The translations under genes were made by a program, and so were the position numbers. Positions 1 to 7,482 of a stretch of DNA of 27,245 nt are shown one piece after another. The DNA comes from Thermoplasmata archaeon (GTDB lineage: Archaea > Thermoplasmatota > Thermoplasmata > Thermoplasmatales > Thermoplasmataceae). The DNA lies in assembly GCA_021819605.1 (NCBI GenBank), contig JAKAQT010000004.1, forward strand, positions 1 through 27,245, read 5' to 3'. The notes beneath the pieces are model-generated. The model was given only the letters and a program-made list of their open reading frames with translations. It was not told the DNA's origin and searched no databases. Position 1 is the first letter of the stretch. Every line of letters begins with the position of its first letter.

Positions 1-908
1 TTTCCGGGATACTTGCCTACGAGCTTCACAGATCGTATCTCACCTTCAGGGAATCACTGCTTTCATCCTCCCTCAGTTTTGAGGCTCTGAAGGGTACCTC
101 CAAGGCGTTCACCCAGTGGGCCATTGCAACAAGACCCCATCCGGGACAGCAGTTTGTTGCAGAGGTCATGAGAAACCTCATAAGCGGAAGCGAGAATGTT
201 GAGAAATCCAACATGACCAAGGTACAGGACCCATACACACTCAGATGCATCCCACAGGTCTATGGTGCCGTCCTTGACACGCTGAATTATGTGAGCGAGG
301 TAATTTCACGGGAAATAAATTCTGTTACCGATAATCCGCTGGTCAACGGTGACGAGTATGTTTCCGTGGGTAATTTCCACGGGGAACCCGTTGCATTTGC
401 ATCTGATTTTCTTGGCATTGCCCTGACGGATCTGGGCAACATGATTGAGCGCAGGATTGCCAGGATCACTGATACATCACTGAGCGGGCTTCCGGCGTTT
501 CTTGTGTCGGACAGTGGCCTCAACTCTGGATACATGATACCGCAGTATACCGCCGCCGCACTCTGCAACAGGAACAAGACACTGGCTAATCCCTCTTCTG
601 CGGACACAATACCCACATGTGCAAACCAGGAGGATCATGTGAGCATGGGAACAAACTCTGCCACCAAGCTCATAGAAATTAACAACAATATTGAGGCCAT
701 AGTTGCAATTGAGTTTTTGCTGGGAGCCCAGGCTCTGGAATTTGTGAAGGATAAGATTTCGGCCAGGGTCTCTGCCATAAGGGATATCGTGAGAAAGAAG
801 ATCCCGCCACTGAATAACGACAGGCCGCCGTACCTTGACATTGAGAAGGTCCTGAGCATAATGGGTTCAGAAGAACTTGTCAGGATGGCCGATTCACTCG
901 GGGAATAG
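1..908 (+). CDS. hutH: Histidine ammonia-lyase, C-terminal part (5' end outside window)
   Basis: This enzyme removes ammonia from L-histidine to give urocanate, the first step of histidine degradation in the cytoplasm. The reading frame is open from base 3, with no start, so about 301 residues of a roughly 500-residue protein are visible. Family signatures seen are SFEALKGT, RPHPGQ, QDPYTLRCIPQVYGA, EINSVTDNPLV, GNFHGEP and the ANQEDHVSMG block near the C-terminus. The Ala-Ser-Gly segment that forms the MIO cofactor must lie upstream, so it cannot be checked here. The internal ATG at base 168 is not the start, because homology continues well before it. The stop is 38 bases before the thrS ATG, which has its own TATA-like box, so co-transcription is not required. 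The product family is clear. Distinguishing histidine from another aromatic amino acid rests on overall resemblance. Confidence 0.93.
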   Translation, partial: SGILAYELHRSYLTFRESLLSSSLSFEALKGTSKAFTQWAIATRPHPGQQFVAEVMRNLISGSENVEKSNMTKVQDPYTLRCIPQVYGAVLDTLNYVSEVISREINSVTDNPLVNGDEYVSVGNFHGEPVAFASDFLGIALTDLGNMIERRIARITDTSLSGLPAFLVSDSGLNSGYMIPQYTAAALCNRNKTLANPSSADTIPTCANQEDHVSMGTNSATKLIEINNNIEAIVAIEFLLGAQALEFVKDKISARVSAIRDIVRKKIPPLNNDRPPYLDIEKVLSIMGSEELVRMADSLGE

Positions 909-918
909 GCTGGAACAT

Positions 919-928
919 TCTTATACAA
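919..928 (+). promoter_or_regulatory. TATA-like promoter element of thrS
   Basis: The AT-rich element TCTTATAC lies about 22-26 bases before the thrS ATG at 947. That is the spacing expected for a leaderless archaeal transcript starting at or next to the start codon. No Shine-Dalgarno sequence precedes the ATG. This is inferred from position only. Confidence 0.45.
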
Positions 929-946
929 ATTAAATTTAACCCATTG

Positions 947-2965
947 ATGCCTCAGAAGGATTCTGGAAAAATCGTGGCAAAGAAGGGACTCAGTTTTGCT
1001 GATGCCCTGAAGGCCGCAGGAGTGAAGAATGCCATAGCGGCACTGGTGGACGGTGCTGAATACGATCTGTCCACAATTGCGAAGCAGGATACCACTCTGG
1101 AGCCCATCTTTCCAGATAGCCCCCGGGGACTGAAAATATTAAGGCACTCCACGGCACATCTCCTGGCTCAGGCAGTCCTGGAACTGTTTCCTGAAGCAAG
1201 GCCCAATGCAGGGCCGCCAACGGATGACGGATTCTATTACGATATTGACATGAAGCCGGTAAATCAGGAAGATCTGGAGCGGATTGAGGAAAGAATGCAC
1301 CAGATTGCATCCAGAAACATACCGGTGAAAAGGGAGGAGCTCTCCAGAGAGGAGTTGCTGAAGCTGTTTGCCTGGAATCAGTACAAACTGGACAAGGTGA
1401 TGGAGAATGTTCCGGAGGGCGGTTCCTCAACGGTTTACAGGCAGGGTGACTTTGTAGATTTCTGCAGGGGCCCCCACGTACCGTCCACAGGCTACCTTAA
1501 AGCTTTCCGGCTCCTGTCAATTGCAAGTACACATTATAAGGCGGATGAAAGCCGGCCGATGCTTGTCAGGATATACGGCACATCTTTTCCCGATGAGAAG
1601 TCCCTGAAGGAATACCTAAAGAACAGGGAGGAGGCTCTCAAGCGTGATCACAGAAAGATCGCACAGGAAATGGATTTGCTGGTGTTCAATTCAGAAAGAG
1701 CCCCAGGATTCCCGTTCTATACTCCAAACGGAATGATCATCCGGCAGGAGCTCTTGAACTTCATGGCAAGGCTCAACAGGCAGTACGGCTGGGAGGAGGT
1801 CTCCACACCCCATATCTATAGGGATGTCATATGGAAGCAGTCCGGCCATTACGCCAAATACAAGCCAAACATGTATCTCTTCACACTGAGTGACGGAGAC
1901 AGCTACGGCGTGAAGCCCATGAACTGCCCGGGGCACATAACAATATTTGAGCGGACACCAAAGAGCTACAGGGAACTGCCCGTGAAGTACTGCGAGCCAG
2001 GAACGGTATACCGGTACGAGAAATCCGGTGAAGTGGGAGGCCTCACAAGGCCCAGGATGTTTACAATAGACGATGGCCACGGTTTCATGCGTTTCGACCA
2101 GATCGTTGGAGAGGTGAAATCCATAATGGAGATGGTGAAGGCAACATTCTCTGGCATACTTGGCCATGTTGACATGACCTTCGATCTCAGCGTCATTGAC
2201 AAGAACAGCCCGGAGAACTACCTCATCACATACCACTGCAACAAGTGTGGCACGGACGTGGAGGCCAGGAAGGCTGCCATGGAAGAGGAACTGGTATGCC
2301 CCAACTGTGGCTCCACAGATCTCTCACCGGATTTCAGCACATGGGATACGGCCACAGACCAGCTAAGGCAGGCACTTGACGAATCCGGCCTTGAATATGC
2401 AGAGAATCCTGGAGAGGCCGCTTTCTATGGTCCCAAGATAGACGTTCATGTCAGGGATGCGCTTGGAAGGATGTGGCAGCTCTCAACAATACAGGTCGAC
2501 TTCTTCATGCCAACGAATTTCGGATTATACTACATAAACAGTGAAAGCAAGCATGACAGGGTTATAATGATCCACAGGGCCATCTTCGGGTCATATGAGA
2601 GGTTCATGGCCATTCTCATAGAGCACTTTGCCGGGAAATTCCCTACATGGCTTGCGCCACTTCAGGCATACATTGTGCCTGTCAGCGAGAAATTCAACGA
2701 CTATGCCATTGAGGTTGAGAAGGTCCTTAAGGGGAGTGGAATCAGGGCAAGAGCCGACATTGGAACGGAGACCATGAACAAGAAGATCAAGATCATAAGG
2801 CAGATGAGGCCTTCTTACATTCTCGTTGTGGGCGAGAGAGAAGAGCAGGGAAGGTCAGTTTCCGTCAGAAACAGGAAGGACAGGACATCGGTTATTGCAC
2901 TGGATGAGTTCAGGGAAAAGATACTGAAGGAAATTGAGAAATGCAGCGTTGAACAGACCATCTGA
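947..2965 (+). CDS. thrS: Threonyl-tRNA synthetase, bacterial-type, with zinc-ribbon insertion
   Basis: It charges tRNA-Thr with threonine and edits mis-attached serine. From ATG 947 the protein has 672 residues; a TTG lies one codon upstream, but the TATA spacing favours the ATG. A TGS-like N-terminus comes first. The editing domain follows with H67/H71 (HSTAH) and C173/H177 (CRGPH). The class II core has the catalytic zinc ligands C327 (MNCPGH), H378 (DDGHGF) and H543 (MIHRAIFGS), and then the anticodon-binding domain (VVGEREEQG). The editing domain is the bacterial/eukaryotic type rather than the DTD-like one typical of many archaea. Between H378 and H543 there are about 39 more residues than in the E. 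coli enzyme. They include two CxxC knuckles, C431/C434 and C451/C454, which look like an inserted zinc ribbon. The gene ends immediately beside the stop of the convergent 66-residue ORF. Confidence 0.97.
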   Translation: MPQKDSGKIVAKKGLSFADALKAAGVKNAIAALVDGAEYDLSTIAKQDTTLEPIFPDSPRGLKILRHSTAHLLAQAVLELFPEARPNAGPPTDDGFYYDIDMKPVNQEDLERIEERMHQIASRNIPVKREELSREELLKLFAWNQYKLDKVMENVPEGGSSTVYRQGDFVDFCRGPHVPSTGYLKAFRLLSIASTHYKADESRPMLVRIYGTSFPDEKSLKEYLKNREEALKRDHRKIAQEMDLLVFNSERAPGFPFYTPNGMIIRQELLNFMARLNRQYGWEEVSTPHIYRDVIWKQSGHYAKYKPNMYLFTLSDGDSYGVKPMNCPGHITIFERTPKSYRELPVKYCEPGTVYRYEKSGEVGGLTRPRMFTIDDGHGFMRFDQIVGEVKSIMEMVKATFSGILGHVDMTFDLSVIDKNSPENYLITYHCNKCGTDVEARKAAMEEELVCPNCGSTDLSPDFSTWDTATDQLRQALDESGLEYAENPGEAAFYGPKIDVHVRDALGRMWQLSTIQVDFFMPTNFGLYYINSESKHDRVIMIHRAIFGSYERFMAILIEHFAGKFPTWLAPLQAYIVPVSEKFNDYAIEVEKVLKGSGIRARADIGTETMNKKIKIIRQMRPSYILVVGEREEQGRSVSVRNRKDRTSVIALDEFREKILKEIEKCSVEQTI

Positions 2966-3166
2966 TCATTTCTTAACATAGCAGAGGGCAAACCTGTCCC
3001 CGTCGAAGAATATGTCCCTGGTGGGATGGGTGTCCCTGTAATCTTCCATATAGCGCATGACCTGATGCAGCGTCAGTTTGGAATCCTTTCCGAAACGCTG
3101 AACCACAACAGTCTTTGCCAATGATGTGTCATAATCACGGTAATTAAAATTATTTTGATTGAACAT
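2966..3166 (-). CDS. Small hypothetical protein, 66 residues
   Basis: I do not recognise this family. The ORF starts with ATG, is preceded by a TATA-like box about 29 bases upstream, and stops directly next to the thrS stop on the opposite strand. The protein is soluble-looking and mixed in charge: an Asn-rich start (MFNQNNFNYRDYD), a KTVVVQRFGKDSKLT segment, and a C-terminal stretch FFDGDRFALCYVKK that looks like two short beta strands. There is no membrane segment, signal peptide or cysteine pair. The tight packing against thrS and the dedicated promoter-like element support a real gene. It lies downstream of the ETF operon on the same strand, but a separate promoter makes it an independent unit. 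Confidence 0.6.
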   Translation of the reverse strand: MFNQNNFNYRDYDTSLAKTVVVQRFGKDSKLTLHQVMRYMEDYRDTHPTRDIFFDGDRFALCYVKK

Positions 3167-3190
3167 GTAAGGAGATCAAAATGCAGTTAT

Positions 3191-3199
3191 GGATAAAAA
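3191..3199 (-). promoter_or_regulatory. TATA-like element of the 66-residue ORF
   Basis: Read on the minus strand this is TTTTTATCC, centred about 29 bases before the ATG at 3166. That is consistent with a leaderless mRNA. The call rests on spacing and AT content only. Confidence 0.35.
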
Positions 3200-3226
3200 T
3201 TGGTAAGATGGTATGAAAATCCATAA

Positions 3227-4300
3227 TTACTGAGCCGGTGTGCTGCTGGTTTCCTGAACCTGGAGCGGGGGTGACTTCTTCAGTTTCCTTATCTCCTCCA
3301 GAAGCACCGGGACAGCCTTGTACAGATCTTCAGTTATGACATAATCTGAGTATTTTGTTATCTCCGCATTGGGATCGGTGTTTACAGAAACGATCGTCTC
3401 GCTGTTCTTCATCCCCATTATATGCTGTATCTTCCCGGATATGCCCACAGCAAGGTACAGTCTTGGCCTCACAGTCTGCCCCGTCTGGCCCACCTGATGA
3501 TCACGTGTGATCCAGCCCATATCCACTGACGGTCTGGTTGCACCAACAACGCCATCCAGCTCACTGGCAAGATCGCCGATGAGCGAGAAACCCTGAGGTT
3601 TGCCTAGGCCCATGCCACCCGATACAACGACTTTTGCTGCCGTGAGGTCCACAACTTCCTTTTTCCTGAATTCCAGCACCTGCTTCTTGAGCATTGACTT
3701 GTCAACTGTGACTTCCTTTATGCGTATCTCTCCCCTGTGGGATTTGATTCTCTCCGGTACCGGGAATATACCCGGCCTTGCCGTGGCCATCTGCGGCCTG
3801 TGCTTCCTGCACAGTATCTCGGCCAGCATGCTCTCCCCGTATGTGGGACGGTTGGCGCTCAGTATTCTTGTGTCCTGCTCTATGTCCAGTTCCGTGCAGT
3901 CAGCCGTCACTCCGGCCTGGCAGCTAACCGCTATGCGCGATGCCAGATCACGCCCGTTTCTTGTTGCGGGAATCAGGAATATATTTGGCTTCTCCTGCCT
4001 GACAAAATCAGATATGATATGGGAATACGGCAGTGTCCTGTATGTGCTCAGAACGGGAGATTCAGCACCGAGAACAATATCACAGCCGTATGAAACAGCT
4101 TCCTTTGCCTGATCCTTTATGTCACCGCCAAGAAGAACGCATACCAGCTTTTCATTCACCTTTTCGGCCATCCTTTTGCCCACACCTATCATTTCAAGGG
4201 CGGGGCGCATGAGCTTGTCTTCCCTGGTCTCAAGGAATACAAACACATTCTTGTATTCATTGAGGTCCGCAACAGGTGCTGCAAACTTTATCCCAGCCAT
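3227..4300 (-). CDS. etfA: Electron transfer flavoprotein, alpha subunit
   Basis: Large subunit of the ETF heterodimer, which carries electrons from dehydrogenases on FAD. It has 357 residues from ATG 4300. A GTG at 4309 is in frame, but it would overlap etfB by 8 bases. The ATG leaves one base between the genes and has a GGTGGA ribosome site upstream. The N-terminal nucleotide-binding half contains ASRIAVSCQAGVTADCTELD. The C-terminal FAD domain has VVSGGMGLGKPQGF, VGATRPSVDMGW, QVGQTGQTVRP, LYLAVGISGKIQHIMGMK and the VNTDPNAEI segment, an unmistakable ETF-alpha pattern. One oddity is that the usual SGGRG motif reads SGGMG, with Met230 where an FAD-contacting arginine normally sits. It is the last gene of the fixC-fixX-etfB-etfA operon. 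An alternative name is fixB. Confidence 0.95.
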   Translation of the reverse strand: MAGIKFAAPVADLNEYKNVFVFLETREDKLMRPALEMIGVGKRMAEKVNEKLVCVLLGGDIKDQAKEAVSYGCDIVLGAESPVLSTYRTLPYSHIISDFVRQEKPNIFLIPATRNGRDLASRIAVSCQAGVTADCTELDIEQDTRILSANRPTYGESMLAEILCRKHRPQMATARPGIFPVPERIKSHRGEIRIKEVTVDKSMLKKQVLEFRKKEVVDLTAAKVVVSGGMGLGKPQGFSLIGDLASELDGVVGATRPSVDMGWITRDHQVGQTGQTVRPRLYLAVGISGKIQHIMGMKNSETIVSVNTDPNAEITKYSDYVITEDLYKAVPVLLEEIRKLKKSPPLQVQETSSTPAQ

Positions 4301-4301
4301 T

Positions 4302-5093
4302 TTAATCACTCTCCACCTTTATGACACCTTTCTGGTAAAGCTCCTTCACAAGGTCCGGTATGCCGGCAATATCAACCTTCTTTGCTGCCCGCTCCTTCTC
4401 CTTGATGGGTCTCATTTTCCTGACAATTGTTGGCGAACCGCGGACTCCTACCCATTCGGGCTGCAGCCCCACCTTGTCATGATCCCAGCTTTCAAAACCC
4501 TGCCTTATGGCATCGATCTTCCTTCTCAGCGTTTGCCTTCTTGGAACGTTCGAGTTCAGGAGCACCGTGACGAGAACAGGCGTTGGCACTTTCACAACTT
4601 CAGTTCCGTCCTCCAGTTCCCTCTCTGCTGTGACGAATCCGTCCTTGTATTCAACTTTGCTGGCATAGGTGATCTGGTCTATGCCCAGGAATTCCGCAAC
4701 TCCCGGGCCAACATGTCCCGTGCTGGAATCTGAGGTTTCCTCACCCGCGAATATTATGTCGAATTTTCCTATGGCCTTTATTGTCGCGGCAAGTGTGAGG
4801 CCTGTAGGATATGTATCAGCCCCTCCGAAGAACCGGTCGGAAGCAAGGATAGCCCTGTCTGCGCCCCTGGCCAAGCACTCAATCATTGTGGTTTCAGCCT
4901 GTGGCGGCCCCATTGAAACTACCGTGACATGCGCATCGGTCCTGTCCTTGATCTGAAGGGCGGCTTCCAGTGCGTTCTCGTCAGCCCTGTTTGTAACATT
5001 TCTTGTGAGGCTCCTGTTAAGGTTCATGGTAACTGGGTCTATGACGACCTCCTGACTGTCTGGAACCTGTTTCACCATTACGATTATTTCCAA
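4302..5093 (-). CDS. etfB: Electron transfer flavoprotein, beta subunit
   Basis: Small subunit of ETF and partner of EtfA. The ORF is open up to a GTG at 5108, but that codon lies inside a GGGTGATC ribosome binding site. Starting at TTG 5093 gives MEIIVMVKQVPD, which lines up with the usual ETF-beta N-terminus, and places GGTGATC nine bases upstream. The protein is then 263 residues, a normal length. Family features are the N-terminal VKQVPDSQEV, the NRADENALEAALQIKD helix, VSMGPPQAETTMIECLARGADRAILAS, and AGEETSDSSTGHVGPGVAEFLGI, the nucleotide-binding stretch. The C-terminus ends in an extended basic tail (MRPIKEKERAAKK), likely wrapping around EtfA. It lies one base upstream of etfA and just after fixX, so the genes are translationally coupled. 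The symbol fixA would also fit. Confidence 0.94.
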   Translation of the reverse strand: MEIIVMVKQVPDSQEVVIDPVTMNLNRSLTRNVTNRADENALEAALQIKDRTDAHVTVVSMGPPQAETTMIECLARGADRAILASDRFFGGADTYPTGLTLAATIKAIGKFDIIFAGEETSDSSTGHVGPGVAEFLGIDQITYASKVEYKDGFVTAERELEDGTEVVKVPTPVLVTVLLNSNVPRRQTLRRKIDAIRQGFESWDHDKVGLQPEWVGVRGSPTIVRKMRPIKEKERAAKKVDIAGIPDLVKELYQKGVIKVESD

Positions 5094-5102
5094 TGCCAAT
5101 CT

Positions 5103-5110
5103 GATCACCC
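5103..5110 (-). promoter_or_regulatory. Shine-Dalgarno site deciding the etfB start
   Basis: On the minus strand this reads GGGTGATC, complementary to the archaeal 16S rRNA 3' end. It lies nine bases before TTG 5093 and overlaps the fixX stop. It makes GTG 5108, which is part of the site itself, an unlikely start. Confidence 0.6.
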
Positions 5111-5377
5111 GAATTTATACTTTATTCCGTGCCCGTCCTTGGGGTTTGTCCACATAACGCTGCCATGTGCGCATGCCACATCGCAGGTGCCGCATTCCAC
5201 ACAGTCCTCGTACTTGAAGTTGATTCTTCCCTCAATGAGCGTATAGCACTTTGCCGGGCAGGCAAAGGTGCAGAAGTGGTCCGGGCATGTCTCGCAAATC
5301 TTCGGGTTGATTGTAATGTGCTCGTATTCCGGATCTGTCTTGTAGTTCAGTAAAGCAAGCTTCTCTTCTATTTCCAT
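5105..5377 (-). CDS. fixX: FixX-like ferredoxin
   Basis: Small iron-sulfur protein of 90 residues. It passes electrons between ETF and the membrane flavoprotein FixC, replacing the C-terminal Fe-S domain of the single-chain ETF:quinone oxidoreductase. Nine cysteines are visible: C28, C31, C36, C40 and C44 in an N-terminal group ending in CP, and C59-x2-C62-x2-C65-x3-C69 in a second group. This is enough for one or two [4Fe-4S] clusters. The ATG has a strong GGAGGAT site overlapping the end of fixC, and the two genes abut without a gap. The stop overlaps the etfB ribosome site. Length, cysteine pattern and neighbours all fit FixX. Confidence 0.93.
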   Translation of the reverse strand: MEIEEKLALLNYKTDPEYEHITINPKICETCPDHFCTFACPAKCYTLIEGRINFKYEDCVECGTCDVACAHGSVMWTNPKDGHGIKYKFG

Positions 5378-6670
5378 TTACATCCTCCTCATCAGTCTGT
5401 ATCCCTGTACCATCAGGTCTTTGCTGTTCATTCCTGATGATTTCAGGCTTTTCATCATTATCTGGCTAAGGTGCTTCTTGGGTTTTCCACTTTCGTAGAG
5501 CATCGAATACAGGGAGGATTCCAGTAGTGCAGGTATGGCCCTGTGCACCATTGGGCTCCACACCACGTTGCTTATGCCCTGGAAATTCTTCTTGTCCAGC
5601 ACCGCTGGCGAATTGTCCAGCTTTTTCTGGTATCTTGAAAGGGATTCCGCACTGAAGTCGTTATCCTTCCTGGCCTCAATGGCAGCTTCTCCTGCCAGGA
5701 TTCCTGAACTGATTGCATAGTTCATTCCCTGCAGGATCATCCCGTTGCTGAAGGAAAATCCAGCCGTATCGCCAACCAGCATGTAGCCGTTTCCATATGC
5801 CCTCGGCATATCCTCGTATCCGCCCTCGTATACAAAGTGGGCACTGTACTCCTGCAGCTGCCCGCCCTCCACAAGGCTTGAAATGAATGGATGCTGGGCA
5901 AACTTCTCCATTATGTCGAAGGAGTGTGTATTGCCATTCTTTCTCAAGGTTGCCATGTTTATCACCACTCCCATGGACACCGTGTCCTTGTTAGTGTACA
6001 GAAAACCACCGGCATAGACGTCCCCCTCAAGGAAACTTAGAACATATTCACCTGCAAATCCAGCGTTTCCCCTCAGGTTGAATCTCTCGTTGATGACGTT
6101 CTCCCCAAGCTTGTAAACATGCTTTACCCCGATTCCCACAGTCCTGTCATTGGGCTTGCCCACCAGGCCTGCAGCCATTGCCACCCGTGGATTCGGGCCC
6201 TCAGCCAGGATGACGCAATCCGCCGTAATGGTCTCACCCTCATTGACAACACCGATGACGCGCCCGTCCTTCATGGCCAGACTGTCTACAGTGACGCCAG
6301 TTACAACCATTGCTCCAGCCTGGGCGGCTTTCCTTGCCAGGAAACTGTCAAGCCTGGTTCTTAATACGGAATATCCGGTCTTCTTTTCCTGGAATTTTTT
6401 TGTCTTGAAATCAATGGCTATCTCAGAATCGCCTGTTAAGAATGAGGTTACCTTCCTTTCAACGTAACGTTCCAGGGGGGCGCTCTTCTCCCAGTCAGGT
6501 ATTATGGCAGCCAGATCGTTTCCCCAGAGTATGCCTCCGGAGACGTTCTTGCTTCCCACAGGATCGCCTCTTTCAACAAGCAGTACCTTGAGACCCTGAG
6601 ATGCCATTTTAATGGCGGCAGATGAACCAGCAGGCCCTGCCCCAACAACAATAACGTCGAATTCGCTCAT
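5378..6670 (-). CDS. fixC: ETF:quinone oxidoreductase-like flavoprotein FixC
   Basis: FAD-dependent dehydrogenase of 430 residues that takes electrons from reduced ETF, together with FixX, and delivers them to membrane quinone. The N-terminus has the dinucleotide-binding fold VVGAGPAGSSAA (residues 9-20) followed by LLVERG, where the acidic residue binds the ribose. GGILWGNDL, VILAEGPNPRVAMAAGL, GVKHVYKLGE, and YMLVGDTAGFSFSNGMILQGMNYAISSG near residue 300 are typical of the geranylgeranyl reductase/FixC superfamily. The direct neighbours fixX, etfB and etfA favour FixC over geranylgeranyl reductase. No hydrophobic transmembrane segment is obvious, so membrane contact is probably peripheral. 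It is the first gene of the operon, with a TATA-like box 26 bases before the ATG. Confidence 0.94.
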   Translation of the reverse strand: MSEFDVIVVGAGPAGSSAAIKMASQGLKVLLVERGDPVGSKNVSGGILWGNDLAAIIPDWEKSAPLERYVERKVTSFLTGDSEIAIDFKTKKFQEKKTGYSVLRTRLDSFLARKAAQAGAMVVTGVTVDSLAMKDGRVIGVVNEGETITADCVILAEGPNPRVAMAAGLVGKPNDRTVGIGVKHVYKLGENVINERFNLRGNAGFAGEYVLSFLEGDVYAGGFLYTNKDTVSMGVVINMATLRKNGNTHSFDIMEKFAQHPFISSLVEGGQLQEYSAHFVYEGGYEDMPRAYGNGYMLVGDTAGFSFSNGMILQGMNYAISSGILAGEAAIEARKDNDFSAESLSRYQKKLDNSPAVLDKKNFQGISNVVWSPMVHRAIPALLESSLYSMLYESGKPKKHLSQIMMKSLKSSGMNSKDLMVQGYRLMRRM

Positions 6671-6690
6671 TGATACAGAATTGAAGATCG

Positions 6691-6701
6691 ATTAATAATG
6701 C
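6691..6701 (-). promoter_or_regulatory. TATA-like promoter of the fixC-fixX-etfB-etfA operon
   Basis: On the minus strand it reads GCATTATTAAT, centred 26 bases before the fixC ATG, which suits a leaderless transcript. It sits in the divergent gap shared with the DNA glycosylase gene. This is a positional inference. Confidence 0.45.
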
Positions 6702-6816
6702 TTTTCCAATATGAAATGATCCATATACATTTTTCTGCACACAATGTCGGTTTTCGTCACACATGGATACGCTGCCATACCCAACAATGATATTTCTGTT
6801 AGCTTTCTGCCATGAC

Positions 6817-7482
6817 ATGATTACTGCAGAGAGTCTGTATAACATTCTTTACGCCAGATACGGAACAACGGGATGGTGGCCAGCAGATTCTCCTGATGAG
6901 GTAATAGTTGGAACAATACTCACCCAGAACACCTCGTGGACAAATGTGGAGAAAGCAATACAGTCACTGAAAGAAAGTGGACCCGTGACCCTCCAGAGAA
7001 TATGCTCAATGCCAACAGAAGAGCTGGAAGTTGCAGTGAGAAGCTCAGGATTCTACCGTCAGAAAGCTGCAAGGCTGAAGGATCTGGCATGCGCAATTCT
7101 CCGGAAATATGGATCTGTGGAAGCAATGGCAATGGAGCGATCTGATGAAACAGCAAATTTCCTGAAGAACATCAAGGGAGTTGGTCAGGAGACCCTTGAT
7201 TCCATACTTCTGTATGCCCTCAGCAAACCAGTTTTTGTGGTGGACAAATACACCGCCAGGATTTTCCAGAGGACGGGCATTATGGAAAAGCCGGACCTGA
7301 AGAGCATTAAGTCAGCGGTTCACCATTTCCTGGACGGCAATACGGAGGCCCTGAAGAATTTCCATGGAATGATTGTGTATCTTGGCAAGGATTACTGCCG
7401 CACAAAGCCACTTTGCAGGGATTGTCCGGTAGATAAGGTATGTGACTATGCCATCAAAAACCCTGAGCAATCAGCTCAATGA
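6817..7482 (+). CDS. HhH-GPD DNA glycosylase, MagIII-like (endonuclease III-related), with Fe-S cluster
   Basis: Predicted base-excision repair enzyme that removes damaged, probably alkylated, bases. The ORF is open from ATG 6763, but the family N-terminus (xLYxxLYxRYGxxGWWPA) begins at ATG 6817, giving 221 residues. The extra 18 codons look unlike any domain. Visible features are VGTILTQNTSWTNVEKAI (residues 31-48), the helix-hairpin-helix IKGVGQETLDSIL (119-131), catalytic Asp143 in VVDKYTARI, and a C-terminal C194-x5-C200-x2-C203-x5-C209 cluster motif. The position of the endonuclease III catalytic lysine (GVGRKT) is Glu125, as in Helicobacter MagIII, so a monofunctional glycosylase without lyase activity is expected. 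The 3' end overlaps the convergent aIF2 gamma gene by 12 bases. Substrate assignment is inference. Confidence 0.88.
   Translation: MITAESLYNILYARYGTTGWWPADSPDEVIVGTILTQNTSWTNVEKAIQSLKESGPVTLQRICSMPTEELEVAVRSSGFYRQKAARLKDLACAILRKYGSVEAMAMERSDETANFLKNIKGVGQETLDSILLYALSKPVFVVDKYTARIFQRTGIMEKPDLKSIKSAVHHFLDGNTEALKNFHGMIVYLGKDYCRTKPLCRDCPVDKVCDYAIKNPEQSAQ

Noticed and set aside
1691..2236. A 181-codon minus-strand frame inside thrS
   Set aside because: It is fully covered by the conserved thrS catalytic core and has no recognisable motif.
5094..5108. GTG 5108 as the etfB start
   Set aside because: The codon lies within the GGGTGATC ribosome site, and the added residues do not match the family N-terminus.
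6763..6816. ATG 6763 as the start of the DNA glycosylase
   Set aside because: The 18 extra residues are unlike the family, which starts at ATG 6817. A longer N-terminus cannot be fully excluded.
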